Source: Polyangiaceae bacterium
Lineage (GTDB): Bacteria; Myxococcota_A; Polyangia; Polyangiales; Polyangiaceae
Direction: 5' to 3'
Length of the DNA stretch: 46,050 nt
NCBI GenBank assembly: GCA_029261965.1
Contig: JAJDAH010000424.1
Span: forward strand, 1 to 46,050
Shown here one piece after another: positions 6,561 to 15,717 of the stretch. The notes beneath the pieces are model-generated. The model did no database searches and was not told the origin of the DNA. It saw nothing but the letters and a program-made list of their open reading frames with translations. A program made the position numbers and the translations under genes. Positions within the stretch are counted from its first letter, which is position 1; every line of letters begins with the position of its first letter.

Positions 6561-8234
6561 ATGACTTCGATTCGACACCGCGTTCTGCCCCCCGCCGTGG
6601 GGTGCGTGTTTCTGGCGGCGGCTTGCGGAGGGGGTTCGAGCGATGGCACTTCTGGCACAGGCGGTGCTTCCGGCTCGACGAGTACCGGTGGCTCGGGCGC
6701 CGCGGACGCGTCGGCGACCGGCGGTTCGGGCGGAAGTGGCGGCTCGGCTGGGAGCAGCGGCTCGGGCGCAAGTGGCGGCTCGGGCGGAAGTGGCGGCTCG
6801 GGTGGGAGCAGCGGCTCGGGCGCAAGTGGCGGCTCGGGCGGCAGCAGCGGCTCGGGCGGCAGCAGCGGGGCGTCGGGAGCCGGCGGCAGCGGCGGCCAAG
6901 CCGACCCCGGTTCCCTCGTTTGGCAGGTCGAGATGGGCGACTCGTTTGCCGGTGACCTCCACGTGTCGAACACCGACTCGGTGCTCGTCACCGGGAGCTT
7001 TTCGCAACCACTCAGCGTCGGGGGTTTCAACCTCACGAGCAACGGCGGCTCCGACATCTACTTCGTCGGCATCGACGACACGGGCACGGTGACGTCGGCC
7101 CTCAACTACGGCGGCACCTCCGCCGATTTCCAAATCGGTTTCGATGTCGACGGCGCCGACTTCGCGCTCGGGGGTCTCTACAACGGCGTCGGCAACGTCG
7201 GCGGCAGCGATCTGCCCGCGTTCATGGGGAGCGCCAACCGGTTCGATCCGTACGTCGCCCGTTTCGGCCTTTCGGCGAGCCACACCTGGTCCGTCGCTTT
7301 CAACACGACCGCGGAGGGCGGCATCTCCGTGCCCGCGATGAACGGCGCGACGATCTTCGTCGGGGGAACGTTCCAGGGCGACATCACCATCGGCACCGAC
7401 GTGCACACGAGCGCTGGCGGAAACGACGTCTACCTCGCGATGCTCGACAGCTCGAACGGCACGCCGAGCTTCAGCTTGGCGTTCGGCGGCACCGGCGACG
7501 ACCGCGGCACCGGTGTTTTTTTCGTCGGTGGCGACGCCTTCCTGGTCGGGCATTTCAGCGGATCGGTGACTTTCCCGACAGCCCCACCGAGCAATCTCGC
7601 GAGCAACGGGGGTGACGACATCTTCATCGCCCGCGTCGACACTTCCGGCGTCATGCAATCGGTCGTTCAGGTCGGGGGCATCGGCGACGAACGCCCGCTC
7701 GTCGTCGAAACGGCGGCGAACGGCACCGGGCTGCTCATCGCCGGCATCTACTCGAGCTCGACCCTCGATTTCCCGGGCGTGCCGAGCCTGTCGAACGCCG
7801 GGGGCGACGACATCTTTCTCGCCGAGCTCGACATGACCGGTGCGGTGGTGCGGAGCAACACCTACGGCGGGGTCGGCAACGACCGACCTCGATCGGTGAC
7901 CGTCGGAGGACCAACCGGCTCGGAGACCATCGCCATCACCGGCGAGTTCGACGGCACGCTCAGTCTGGGCGGCAGCACCTTTTCCGCCACGGCCGGGGAC
8001 GCCGGAGCGGCGGTCATCGACATCTTCATCGCCAAGCTCGCGCTCGATGGCTCGCACGTTTGGTCGCGCGCCTTCGGCGGCGTCGGGCCCGACCGCGGCC
8101 TCGGCACGGCCATGGGAGCCGATGGCTCGGTCTACATGAGCGCCGCCTATCAGGAGTCCGTCGACTTCGGGGCCGGTGTTCTCGACACCGGCGCGGCGAC
8201 CTGGAACAGCGTGGTTCTGAAACTAGCTCCCTGA
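6561..8234 (+). CDS. Surface lipoprotein with Gly/Ser linker and beta-propeller-like repeats
   Basis: A 557-residue protein from ATG 6561, preceded by AAGGA. The signal ends FLAAAC, predicting lipidation at Cys22. Residues about 25-112 are a Gly/Ser/Ala linker containing an exact-looking 54-base duplication. The rest is built from repeats of about 60 residues centred on FGGxGxDR or YGGxGNDR (GGTGDDRGTG, GGIGDERPL, GGVGNDRPR, GGVGPDRGLG) with a DIFIA or DVYLA strand between, the pattern of SBBP-type beta-propeller repeats. This predicts a closed propeller held away from the outer membrane. Its start 14 bases behind the kinase gene suggests the kinase controls or responds to it. The 3' end overlaps the convergent methyltransferase gene by 12 bases. 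Confidence 0.9.
   Translation: MTSIRHRVLPPAVGCVFLAAACGGGSSDGTSGTGGASGSTSTGGSGAADASATGGSGGSGGSAGSSGSGASGGSGGSGGSGGSSGSGASGGSGGSSGSGGSSGASGAGGSGGQADPGSLVWQVEMGDSFAGDLHVSNTDSVLVTGSFSQPLSVGGFNLTSNGGSDIYFVGIDDTGTVTSALNYGGTSADFQIGFDVDGADFALGGLYNGVGNVGGSDLPAFMGSANRFDPYVARFGLSASHTWSVAFNTTAEGGISVPAMNGATIFVGGTFQGDITIGTDVHTSAGGNDVYLAMLDSSNGTPSFSLAFGGTGDDRGTGVFFVGGDAFLVGHFSGSVTFPTAPPSNLASNGGDDIFIARVDTSGVMQSVVQVGGIGDERPLVVETAANGTGLLIAGIYSSSTLDFPGVPSLSNAGGDDIFLAELDMTGAVVRSNTYGGVGNDRPRSVTVGGPTGSETIAITGEFDGTLSLGGSTFSATAGDAGAAVIDIFIAKLALDGSHVWSRAFGGVGPDRGLGTAMGADGSVYMSAAYQESVDFGAGVLDTGAATWNSVVLKLAP
6729..6836 (+). repeat. Tandem duplication of a 54-base Gly/Ser-coding unit
   Basis: Copies at 6729-6782 and 6783-6836 appear identical except for one base (GCT versus GGT in the third 9-base unit). 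Each encodes 18 residues of the linker in the surface lipoprotein. The near identity suggests a recent expansion by unequal crossing-over or slippage. Confidence 0.9.
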
Positions 8235-9149
8235 CGTCGCCGGTTTGTCGGCCGTGACGATCAGGTAGTCGTTCATGCGCCCGAAGCGGTCCCAGTCCTC
8301 GACGCCGCTGCAGTTGTCGATCTCTTCTTTGCTGAGCTCGACGACCGCGTCGTCCATCGAGCGGCCCTTGCGTCGGAGTTTCATGTACCGGTCCATGCCG
8401 GGAAACACGTAGTTGCGAATCGACTCGACCTCGACGTTCTCGAAGCCCTTTTGGCGCAGCTTGTCGGCGTACTCGTCTCGGTCGTAGAAGTTCACATCGG
8501 GGATCGCCAGGGCGCGCAACACCGTCTTGTCGAAGGCGCTGGCAGGCCCACTGCCCGGCACCGGCGCGAAGTCGGCCAACGCTAGTCGCCCACCGGGGCG
8601 CAGCACGCGAAACGCTTCCTCGAAGAAGCCTTCGCGCGGATCGAAATGGAAGGCGCTCTCCAGCGCGAGCACACGGTCGAACGACGCGTCCGCGAGCTCG
8701 ATGTTGGTCGCCGAGCCGAGCCCGAGGCTGATGCGGTCGCCGAGGCCGCAGTGCGCCACCCGCTCGGAGGCTATTTTGACGTGAAGCGGCGTGATGTTGA
8801 TGCCCGTGATGTGTTTGACCTCACGGGTTTTCACCCAGTGAATGTCCTGCTCGCCGTATCCAAAACCGACGTCGAGCACCTCGTGGCCGGGTTCGAGCCG
8901 CGCGGCATCCGCGAGCATGTCGGCCAGCGCGACGCACGCCTCTTTGTAAGTTCGCGCCGTGCCCCAGTGCCCGAAGTTGAGCCAGAGTGCCTTGTCGGTA
9001 TTGGTGAAACCCTGGTCCTCACCGAAGACCACGTCGTCGCCGTACGCTTCGTAGAACTTCGCCACGTCCTTCTGGCGGTAGAAAACGACGAGCTGGTAGA
9101 GCGTCTTGAAAGGCTTGCCCAGCCTCGTCACGGATTCGATGAAGCTCAT
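8223..9149 (-). CDS. Class I SAM-dependent methyltransferase
   Basis: A 308-residue protein with a Rossmann methyltransferase core. Motif I is EVLDVGFGYGEQ, followed by the ALES(A)FHFDPREGFFEEAFRVLRPGG region typical of small-molecule C- or O-methyltransferases of the sugar and macrolide type (Methyltransf_11-like). The N-terminal helical part (FYEAYGDDVVFGEDQ, LWLNFGHW) resembles the substrate cap of those enzymes. The substrate is unknown. ATG 9149 is chosen; an in-frame TTG at 9170 would add seven residues and sits only 10 bases after the permease stop. Gene order suggests cotranscription with the permease gene upstream. Confidence 0.85.
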   Translation of the reverse strand: MSFIESVTRLGKPFKTLYQLVVFYRQKDVAKFYEAYGDDVVFGEDQGFTNTDKALWLNFGHWGTARTYKEACVALADMLADAARLEPGHEVLDVGFGYGEQDIHWVKTREVKHITGINITPLHVKIASERVAHCGLGDRISLGLGSATNIELADASFDRVLALESAFHFDPREGFFEEAFRVLRPGGRLALADFAPVPGSGPASAFDKTVLRALAIPDVNFYDRDEYADKLRQKGFENVEVESIRNYVFPGMDRYMKLRRKGRSMDDAVVELSKEEIDNCSGVEDWDRFGRMNDYLIVTADKPATSGS

Positions 9150-9180
9150 CGCGTCTGCGGAGCCTATCAAACCCGCCAGA

Positions 9181-11745
9181 TCACTCGTAGCTCAGTGCGT
9201 CCTGAACATCGATTCTCGCTGCGCGTCGGGCCGGCAAGAGGCCCGCAATCGCCGAAGTGACGATCACGAGCAGCCCGACCCGAAGCGCTGTTTGCACGGA
9301 AAAGACGTAATCCAGCCGCCATTGTGCCGCCGGCCCAACGACGCTCTCGAGCACGATGGCCCCCTGGAGAGTTCCGCAAAGCACACCGAGAGTCGCCGCC
9401 GCAAAACCGAGCACGGCGGCTTCGGCGGTGACCGACGCGGCGATCTGACCCCCCGTCGCCCCGATCGCGCGAAGGACCCCGAGCTCTCGCGTCCGGTCGA
9501 GCACGACGGCGAGCATGGTACCCATCACGCCCATTAGCGCGACGATGAGTGCGATGAGCTCGATCGACCTCGCGTACCCGAAACTCTGAGTGATGGTGCG
9601 AAGGAGCTCTTGCTGCACCTCACGAGCGGGAGTCACGAACAGCGATTCTCCTCCCCCGAGTCGATCTCGGACGGCAGAGACGACGGTGGACACGTCGGAA
9701 CCGTCGGCGAGGAACACGCCAATCGAATCGATGCTTTCGTCGTTCCAATGCTCGGCGACCCACTTGCGGTCGAGCAAGATCGCCGGTCGGTCGAGGAAAT
9801 AGTCGCCGATGACCGCCCACACCTCGAACTCGACCTTTCCGGTGGGCGCTAGCAACTCGATCTTGTCACCGGCGCCGAGCCCCAGAATGCGTGCCGCCGC
9901 GTCGCTCAAGACGACCCGCGGTTCTTGGTACAAGTCGTCGGTTCCGATCGACGCCGGGCCCGCGACGACCTCGAAGTGTCGGTCGCGAAGCTCGGCCATC
10001 CTCGAATACGCCCGGGTGTCGAAGCTCGAGACGACGAACTGGACCCCGTCGAACGACCGGTTGAGGAAGCGGTAAGGAATCGCGGCGACGATCCCGTCCA
10101 CGCCGTCGATCTTCCCGAGCGCCTTTTCACTGAAGGGAATGTTGTACTGGTCGTTGAGGGGTGAACCAGCACTGACGACGACGTCTCCCGCGAGCGAGTT
10201 CTCGAACCAGTCGGCGACCGACTTCTGCATACTCTCGACCCAAATGCCCATGGTGAGACTCGCGGTCACCGCGCTCATCAGTGCGACGACGTTCACGGCG
10301 CTTCGTCCGAGGTCGCGGCTGACGTTGACGAGCGCGAGCTTGCCCGTCGCCCCGAGAAGCGAGCGCTCGCCGGCGAGCAGGTGACGAAGACCCACGAGAA
10401 ATGCGGGCGCAAAAAGCGCCGCCGCAAAGAGCACCACCACCGAGGCGACGGCCCCGACGGCCACGTTGCGGACGAACATGCTCGCTACCACCAGAAGCGT
10501 GAGCACGACACCGACCGCCAACAGTGACCAAGGGTTCACACGACGCCCGCCGGCGCCGAGGGACGCGCTCCGAAGCGATGCAGCCGGATCGATCTGCGCC
10601 GCACGCCCCGCCGGCAGGAGCGCCGCCAGAACCGTAGCCACCAAGCCGACCGCAATCGCTTCGAGGGCGAGCTCGGGCGTGATGTCCGGAGGCGGTGGCC
10701 GAAGCGGTACATAAAGCTGAGCGATCGACGGAACCGTCTGCTCCATCGCGAAACGAGCGAACACTCCGCCGAGCAGGATGCCGAGCACACAGCCAGGCAA
10801 GGCCAATACGACCGACTCCACACAAAAGAAGAGCACGACACGAAGGCGGGTCGTGCCGAGGGCCCGAAGCACGCCGATCTCCTTTCGACGTTGGGCGACC
10901 GCGATGCCAACGGCGTTGTAGATGAGAAACATCGCGACGAAGAGCGCGAGCACCCCCGAGAGATTCAAGGTCAGCTGCACGGGACCCAGCAACTCCACGA
11001 TGCGCTTGGTTCGCGCCTGAGGCAGCTCGACCTCGCCCTTTTCACCGACGATCTCCCGCACCTCCGCGAGTGCTGCCTCCTTGTCGACGCCTTTCTCGAA
11101 GGCCAGCTCCACGCGGTCGACGTTGTATCCGCGGGCGAACGCGACTTGCGCCGCGTCGAGAAACATGACCGCCACCTGCCCGTCGAAGGCCGCGGCGGGA
11201 CCCGAATCGTCGAGGATCCCGCGCACGTGGAACTTGGTCGGCCCCTCGGATGCCATCAACTCGAGATCGTCACCGACTTTCACGCCACGCCGGTCGGCGA
11301 AGGTCTTCGACAACAAGATGGCGTGCGGGTCGTTGACGAACGCCAGTGGGTCGTCGACGACCTTTTTTTCTCCCTCCTCGACATCGAACGGCAGAAAGTA
11401 CGGGTCACCGAGAAAGTCCACGCCCAAAATGAGCAGCGGCCGAAGCGACTGCTTCTCGCGGAGCGTGATTTCGACGACCGCGGACGCGTGAGCGACGGTG
11501 TCGAGGTCCATGATGTCGGCAACGAGCTCGCCGGATACCCCGCCCCCGCGACCGTGAATCGTCGCGTCGGCTTTGCCGCTGACGTGTTGAATCATCTGCT
11601 CGAAAGCCACCACCAAACTTCGACTGGTTGCCCGCGTGGACACGAGTAGTGCGACACCCAGCGCGATGCCGAGGACGACGAGCAACGACCGAAAGGGTGC
11701 GCCGGCGAAGTGTCTGACGGAAATGCGGCGGAGAACGGTCAGCAT
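9181..11745 (-). CDS. ABC transporter permease with two FtsX/MacB modules
   Basis: An 854-residue membrane protein. The N-terminal helix (about 18-38) is followed by a large external MacB-like domain, then three helices with RRKEIGVLRALG, the FtsX signature where the permease contacts its ATPase. A second module repeats this plan: two hydrophobic segments, another helix (NVVALMSAVTASLTMG), an external domain of about 230 residues, then RTRELGVLRAIG and three final helices ending ARRAARIDVQDALSYE. Such double FtsX permeases usually move lipids or lipoproteins or perform mechanotransmission. ATG 11745 is chosen: upstream codons look non-coding. No ATPase gene is adjacent; a LolD-type ATPase lies at 20746-21417. 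Confidence 0.92.
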   Translation of the reverse strand: MLTVLRRISVRHFAGAPFRSLLVVLGIALGVALLVSTRATSRSLVVAFEQMIQHVSGKADATIHGRGGGVSGELVADIMDLDTVAHASAVVEITLREKQSLRPLLILGVDFLGDPYFLPFDVEEGEKKVVDDPLAFVNDPHAILLSKTFADRRGVKVGDDLELMASEGPTKFHVRGILDDSGPAAAFDGQVAVMFLDAAQVAFARGYNVDRVELAFEKGVDKEAALAEVREIVGEKGEVELPQARTKRIVELLGPVQLTLNLSGVLALFVAMFLIYNAVGIAVAQRRKEIGVLRALGTTRLRVVLFFCVESVVLALPGCVLGILLGGVFARFAMEQTVPSIAQLYVPLRPPPPDITPELALEAIAVGLVATVLAALLPAGRAAQIDPAASLRSASLGAGGRRVNPWSLLAVGVVLTLLVVASMFVRNVAVGAVASVVVLFAAALFAPAFLVGLRHLLAGERSLLGATGKLALVNVSRDLGRSAVNVVALMSAVTASLTMGIWVESMQKSVADWFENSLAGDVVVSAGSPLNDQYNIPFSEKALGKIDGVDGIVAAIPYRFLNRSFDGVQFVVSSFDTRAYSRMAELRDRHFEVVAGPASIGTDDLYQEPRVVLSDAAARILGLGAGDKIELLAPTGKVEFEVWAVIGDYFLDRPAILLDRKWVAEHWNDESIDSIGVFLADGSDVSTVVSAVRDRLGGGESLFVTPAREVQQELLRTITQSFGYARSIELIALIVALMGVMGTMLAVVLDRTRELGVLRAIGATGGQIAASVTAEAAVLGFAAATLGVLCGTLQGAIVLESVVGPAAQWRLDYVFSVQTALRVGLLVIVTSAIAGLLPARRAARIDVQDALSYE

Positions 11746-11876
11746 CGAAGGCAGGTCGTGGCAGAGCTCGTCGGAAAAACTCGACGGCCCGGCAGGCCGC
11801 CAGACATGAGTACCGAACCTCCGACCGTGAAGCCATGGGCAATGTGGCCCGCACACTCGTGTCCACGTGAGACGGC

Positions 11877-11897
11877 GCGCCCCGAGAGGCGGGGCGC
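11877..11897 (-). terminator. Hairpin after the photolyase gene
   Basis: Seven-base arms GCGCCCC and GGGGCGC with a 7-base loop begin two bases past the photolyase stop. No T tract follows on the minus strand, so it may stabilise the transcript end or act only as a weak terminator before the permease gene. Confidence 0.4.
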
Positions 11898-11898
11898 C

Positions 11899-13266
11899 TC
11901 AGGCCGCGAGGGTGTCGAACGCCACGAGCGCGCGCTTTCGTGCCTCGCCGTGATCGACGATCGGCGGCGCATACTCGGCGGTTCCCACCTCGGGCACCCA
12001 GCGAGCGACGTAGGCTCCATCGGGATCGAACCGCTCGCCCTGCCGCGTCGGGTTGAAGATGCGAAAGAACGGCGCCGCGTCCGCACCACAACCCGCACAC
12101 CACTGCCAACCGAGGGTGTTGTTCGCGAGGTTCGCGTCGACCAGCGTGTCCCAGAACCAGCGGGCACCCTCTCGCCAATCGATGAGCAAGTCCTTCACGA
12201 GGAAAGACGCCACCACCATGCGCACGCGGTTGTGCATCCAGCCGGTGCCCCAGAGCTCGCGCATTCCCGCATCCACGATGGGGTAGCCGGTGCGACCGCG
12301 CTGCCAACTCCGGAGTGCCCGAGCATCTGTCCGCCAAGGAAAATCGGCGAACGCCGACCGAAGCGGCTCGTCGGGGGTTTTGGGGTGGTGGCAAAGCAGG
12401 TGATGCGCAAACTCACGCCAACCCAGTTGCCGTAAGAGCGCGGCGCGGCCGGGCGTCGGTCTGCCACCCGAAAGCGAATACCAAACGTGGCGCGGGCTGA
12501 CTTCACCGAACGCCAGATGCGGAGATAGTCGCGAGGTGCCCTCGATGTCTGGCCGATCTCGGAGCTCGTCGTAGCGTCGAACGCGGCTTCGTAGCCGCCG
12601 TACTTTCTCACACGCGGCGGCCTCGCCGAACTTCCAGTCGGCGCGTATGCCCGACGCCCAGTCCACAGCCGGCTCGAGCCCGAGCTCACCGAGCGACGGA
12701 CTCCGGGGCCAGCGGCTTGGCTTCGCCAAAGCGTTCGGCCGTTCGAGCGGCTTCGGCGGTTGATGTTCCGATTCGACACACGCGCGCCAGAACGGAGTGA
12801 AGACACGATACCGACCGCCAGCGACGGTGCGAACCCGCTCGGGGTCGAACAGAAGATCGCCGGTGAACACTCGGGCTTCGAGACCCGAACGTTCGAGTTT
12901 GCCCACGATGAGATCGTCACGGCGCGACAGCGCTGGCTCGTATCGACGGTGAAAGAAGACGCTCCGAGCCCCCGTCTCACGCGCCAGCTCCTGAAGAGCT
13001 TCGAGCGATGGACCGCGGCGATACACCAACCGGCTTCCCATCGATCGTAGGTCGCGATCGAGCGCAGAAAGCGACTGGCAGAGCCAGTACCTGGATGCCG
13101 CTCCCGGCTCCCACGGCTTTTCTTCCTCGGGGGCCCAAATGAAGCAAACGAGCACTGGTCCGCGCCGCGAAGCCTCGAGCAGCGGGGCGTGGTCCGTCAG
13201 CCGCAGATCTCGATGCAACCAGACGATCGTTGGCGCCGCCGACTCCGGGATATGACGAGCACCCAT
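11899..13266 (-). CDS. phrB: Deoxyribodipyrimidine photolyase (class I CPD type)
   Basis: A 455-residue flavoprotein that uses blue light to split cyclobutane pyrimidine dimers. The N-terminal antenna domain opens with TIVWLHRDLRLTDHAPL. The FAD-binding domain has GTSRLSPHLAFGEVSPRHV, QLGWREFAHHLL, GYPIVDAGMRELWGTGWMHNR and the strongly conserved WDTLVDANLANNTLGWQW with the RIFNPTRQGERFDPDG tail. Length and motifs fit class I photolyases. The Trp residues of the electron-transfer chain appear present, so it should be active. Start ATG 13266. Its place between a sulfatase and an ABC permease seems incidental. A cryptochrome role cannot be excluded but the motifs favour repair. Confidence 0.95.
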   Translation of the reverse strand: MGARHIPESAAPTIVWLHRDLRLTDHAPLLEASRRGPVLVCFIWAPEEEKPWEPGAASRYWLCQSLSALDRDLRSMGSRLVYRRGPSLEALQELARETGARSVFFHRRYEPALSRRDDLIVGKLERSGLEARVFTGDLLFDPERVRTVAGGRYRVFTPFWRACVESEHQPPKPLERPNALAKPSRWPRSPSLGELGLEPAVDWASGIRADWKFGEAAACEKVRRLRSRVRRYDELRDRPDIEGTSRLSPHLAFGEVSPRHVWYSLSGGRPTPGRAALLRQLGWREFAHHLLCHHPKTPDEPLRSAFADFPWRTDARALRSWQRGRTGYPIVDAGMRELWGTGWMHNRVRMVVASFLVKDLLIDWREGARWFWDTLVDANLANNTLGWQWCAGCGADAAPFFRIFNPTRQGERFDPDGAYVARWVPEVGTAEYAPPIVDHGEARKRALVAFDTLAA

Positions 13267-13373
13267 GGCTCAGGTGTCGAGCGCGACCCCCGCACGTCAA
13301 CCCCCAATCCCACCGCGAGCAACGAATACGAGCGCCAACCTCCGAGGTCGTCAGCTTCGAGACGCGGTCGATC

Positions 13374-15617
13374 CTAGGACCGAAGGTCGCAGGCGCGCTC
13401 CAGCCCGCGGAGCAGGCCCTTGGCCCGAGCACGAAGAGCTCGAGACACACCGGCACGATAAAGAAGCGCACCAACTGGCCCAGCGGCCATTCGAGTGTGC
13501 ATGAGCAGGCTCACTCGAGTGCCACCGTCGGCGGCGTCTTCCAACTGCCAGCTCGTACGCGAACTGGAGATGATCGCGGGAAGCCCTTCGATGTCGTACG
13601 CGAGGGCCCGTTCCGGCTCCCAGGCCACCACCGTTTCGACCAGCGCGAGCTTGCCTACTTGAACGCGGCGCTCGGCGCCGACGCCTTGGCCCCGCTCGGT
13701 CAACAGCGACGAGTGCTCGGCCTCGGTAAACCACCGAGCCAAACCGCCGAAGTCGGAAAGCACGTCCCAGACGCGTGAGCGGCTCGCGAGGATACGCCGA
13801 GAGCTCTGAAGCGCCCGCGCCGGCGCTGCCGCTTCGAGCGGCAGCGGGTCGGGCCCTCGAGCCGCGCTCGCGTACGGCCAAGGCTCGTGTCGTCTCGGAA
13901 CCAGGAGACGTTGCTCGGTTTGAAGACGGCCTTTCAAATGAGCCAGCACCTCGGCGAACACAGGATCGTGCGCTCGGTTTCGTCCTTCGGCCGGATCGCG
14001 GTCGAGGTCGTAGAGCTCCCAAGCGTCCACCAGAACTCGACTTCGGTAGCGTGCGCCGTTCGGCAACCGCCGGACGAGCTGCCGACCTTCGGGCTCGGTC
14101 CACGTAGCGGGATCGTCGAAGGTACGCACCAGCTTCCAGAGGCGCCCGGTGTCCGGCGGCCTCTGCTCTGCGGGCACGCGTGCGACGAGGGCCTCGACGT
14201 TGGTGCCCACGTACGCCGGAACCTCGGCGCCCAGGGGCACGAAGGGCAGCTTGCTTCCGAAGAGGCGGCCACCGACGCTCAGGCCGTCGTCTCCCTCGGC
14301 GATGTTGTCTCGTGTCATGAGATACACGGTGCGCTCGAGGTCGCTAGCGTCTTTGCCGGTGACGAGGCCTGCCAAGTCTCGGCCTGGCAGCGGATGTACC
14401 TCGGTGTGAGTCGCTTCGAGTCGACTCGCCAGCTCGTTCTGATCGCCCCCGGCCAATCCGATGAGCGTGGGCAAGAGGTCGACGTGGGAGGTGAGCTGCT
14501 CGTCGTTCACCGCGCCCTTTGGACCGACGCTCCCGCCGTGAGCAATGACAAACGGGACGCGGACGCACTCCTCGTAGAGATTCATCCACTTTTGATGAAG
14601 GCCTCCGTGGGCGCCCAGGAGCTCGCCGTGGTCGGAGGTAAGAACCATGATGGTGCGGTCGGCTCGGCACCCCTCGAGGATCTCGGCACGCACTCTTTCG
14701 ATCTGGCGGTCGACTTCGAGATGCAACCGCATGTAGGTCCTGCGATACCGTTCGGCTTGCTGCTCATATGCGCGTCGAATCAGTCCCGGGGGGCCGTACA
14801 TCGCATAGTACGCGTCGCGATACGCGACCTGCGTCGCCGGTTTGTCCCGAAGGTCTTCGTACTGGGTCGGCGCCTCGGGCACCGTCGGCGGATGCTCCGG
14901 ATCTGGCGCCAGCGGATCGCGCATGGCGAACCGCGGCCACAACACGATGTCGTGTGGGTTCACGAAGCTCACAAACAACAAGAGCGGGCGGAGGGCCTCA
15001 GGATCACCCTCGCGCCGGCGTCGCTCGCGGTCTCGAAGGAGCGCCACCGCCTGATCGGCGTAGAGACGATCGCGAACGAGTCCGCTGTTGGCAGGGTGCG
15101 CCCCATGCGGCTCGGGGCCAATCCACCCCGAGAAGCCAAAGGGTTGGAGCACGTTCGCCCGCTCGTACGCTCGAACCCCGTCGACGATCACCTCGCCGGT
15201 CTCGGTGTTCGTCGCCACCGTGCGACCCCGCTCGTCGTGAAGGTCCTCGTGGCTCGCATGCCACTTGCCCACGTAGAACGTGTCGTAGCCCAGCAAGTTG
15301 AACCAATGCCCAACGGTGGGCACCTCGCCCGGCCGTAGCCAACGCATTCGGGGCTCGCCGGAGACCTTGCCTGTGCCGTCGGTCTGAGTGGCGCCGTGCA
15401 CGTCTGGGTACTGCCCCGTGAGCAGGGTCGGGCGACTGGGCACACACGCGGTGGCGCCGGTGTAGTGCCGATTGAAGGACGTGCCGTTGAGACGAAACCA
15501 GCGATGCGCCCTGAGGGACTGTTCCCGCCAACGGCTCAGATCTGGCGATTCGTAGGCGGGTGCCGCCCGCTCCTGATCGGTCAGAAAGACGACGAGATCC
15601 GGTCGGTCGGCAGGCAT
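13374..15617 (-). CDS. Sulfatase fused to a C-terminal SRPBCC domain
   Basis: A 747-residue protein. Residues about 6-560 form a type I sulfatase: PDLVVFLTDQ at the N-terminus, TACVPSRPTLLTG with Cys58 in CxPxR (the residue matured to formylglycine), YVGKWH, and VLTSDHGELLGAHG with the metal-binding Asp and His. Residues about 605-747 are an SRPBCC/polyketide-cyclase-like domain (RVWDVLSDFGGLARWF, VVAWEPERALAYDIEGLP, TSWQLEDAADGGTRVSL). SRPBCC domains bind hydrophobic ligands, so the fusion may present a lipid or sterol sulfate to the active site; this is inference. No signal peptide is evident, so it may be cytoplasmic, unusual for a sulfatase. ATG 15617 is chosen; GTG 15677 would add 20 residues. 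Confidence 0.9.
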   Translation of the reverse strand: MPADRPDLVVFLTDQERAAPAYESPDLSRWREQSLRAHRWFRLNGTSFNRHYTGATACVPSRPTLLTGQYPDVHGATQTDGTGKVSGEPRMRWLRPGEVPTVGHWFNLLGYDTFYVGKWHASHEDLHDERGRTVATNTETGEVIVDGVRAYERANVLQPFGFSGWIGPEPHGAHPANSGLVRDRLYADQAVALLRDRERRRREGDPEALRPLLLFVSFVNPHDIVLWPRFAMRDPLAPDPEHPPTVPEAPTQYEDLRDKPATQVAYRDAYYAMYGPPGLIRRAYEQQAERYRRTYMRLHLEVDRQIERVRAEILEGCRADRTIMVLTSDHGELLGAHGGLHQKWMNLYEECVRVPFVIAHGGSVGPKGAVNDEQLTSHVDLLPTLIGLAGGDQNELASRLEATHTEVHPLPGRDLAGLVTGKDASDLERTVYLMTRDNIAEGDDGLSVGGRLFGSKLPFVPLGAEVPAYVGTNVEALVARVPAEQRPPDTGRLWKLVRTFDDPATWTEPEGRQLVRRLPNGARYRSRVLVDAWELYDLDRDPAEGRNRAHDPVFAEVLAHLKGRLQTEQRLLVPRRHEPWPYASAARGPDPLPLEAAAPARALQSSRRILASRSRVWDVLSDFGGLARWFTEAEHSSLLTERGQGVGAERRVQVGKLALVETVVAWEPERALAYDIEGLPAIISSSRTSWQLEDAADGGTRVSLLMHTRMAAGPVGALLYRAGVSRALRARAKGLLRGLERACDLRS

Positions 15618-15717
15618 GATTTCGGTGGCTAGATACGCCGACGTTTCGCGCGCCCGGAGGAGATCCCGGAAGCCCACCCCGTTCTAGCTCATTTCGCAAT
15701 GGCGGGGGTCAGCCCGT

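Noticed and set aside
6700-6900. CRISPR-like repeats
   Set aside because: Units are 9 bases coding Gly/Ser in frame without spacers, so a protein linker.
7240-7249. tRNA T-loop-like GGTTCGATCC
   Set aside because: Lies within the propeller lipoprotein coding sequence and no acceptor or anticodon stem can be built around it.
13887-15338. 483-codon plus-strand open frame
   Set aside because: Antisense shadow of the sulfatase; no domain recognised and composition is that of a GC-rich shadow frame.
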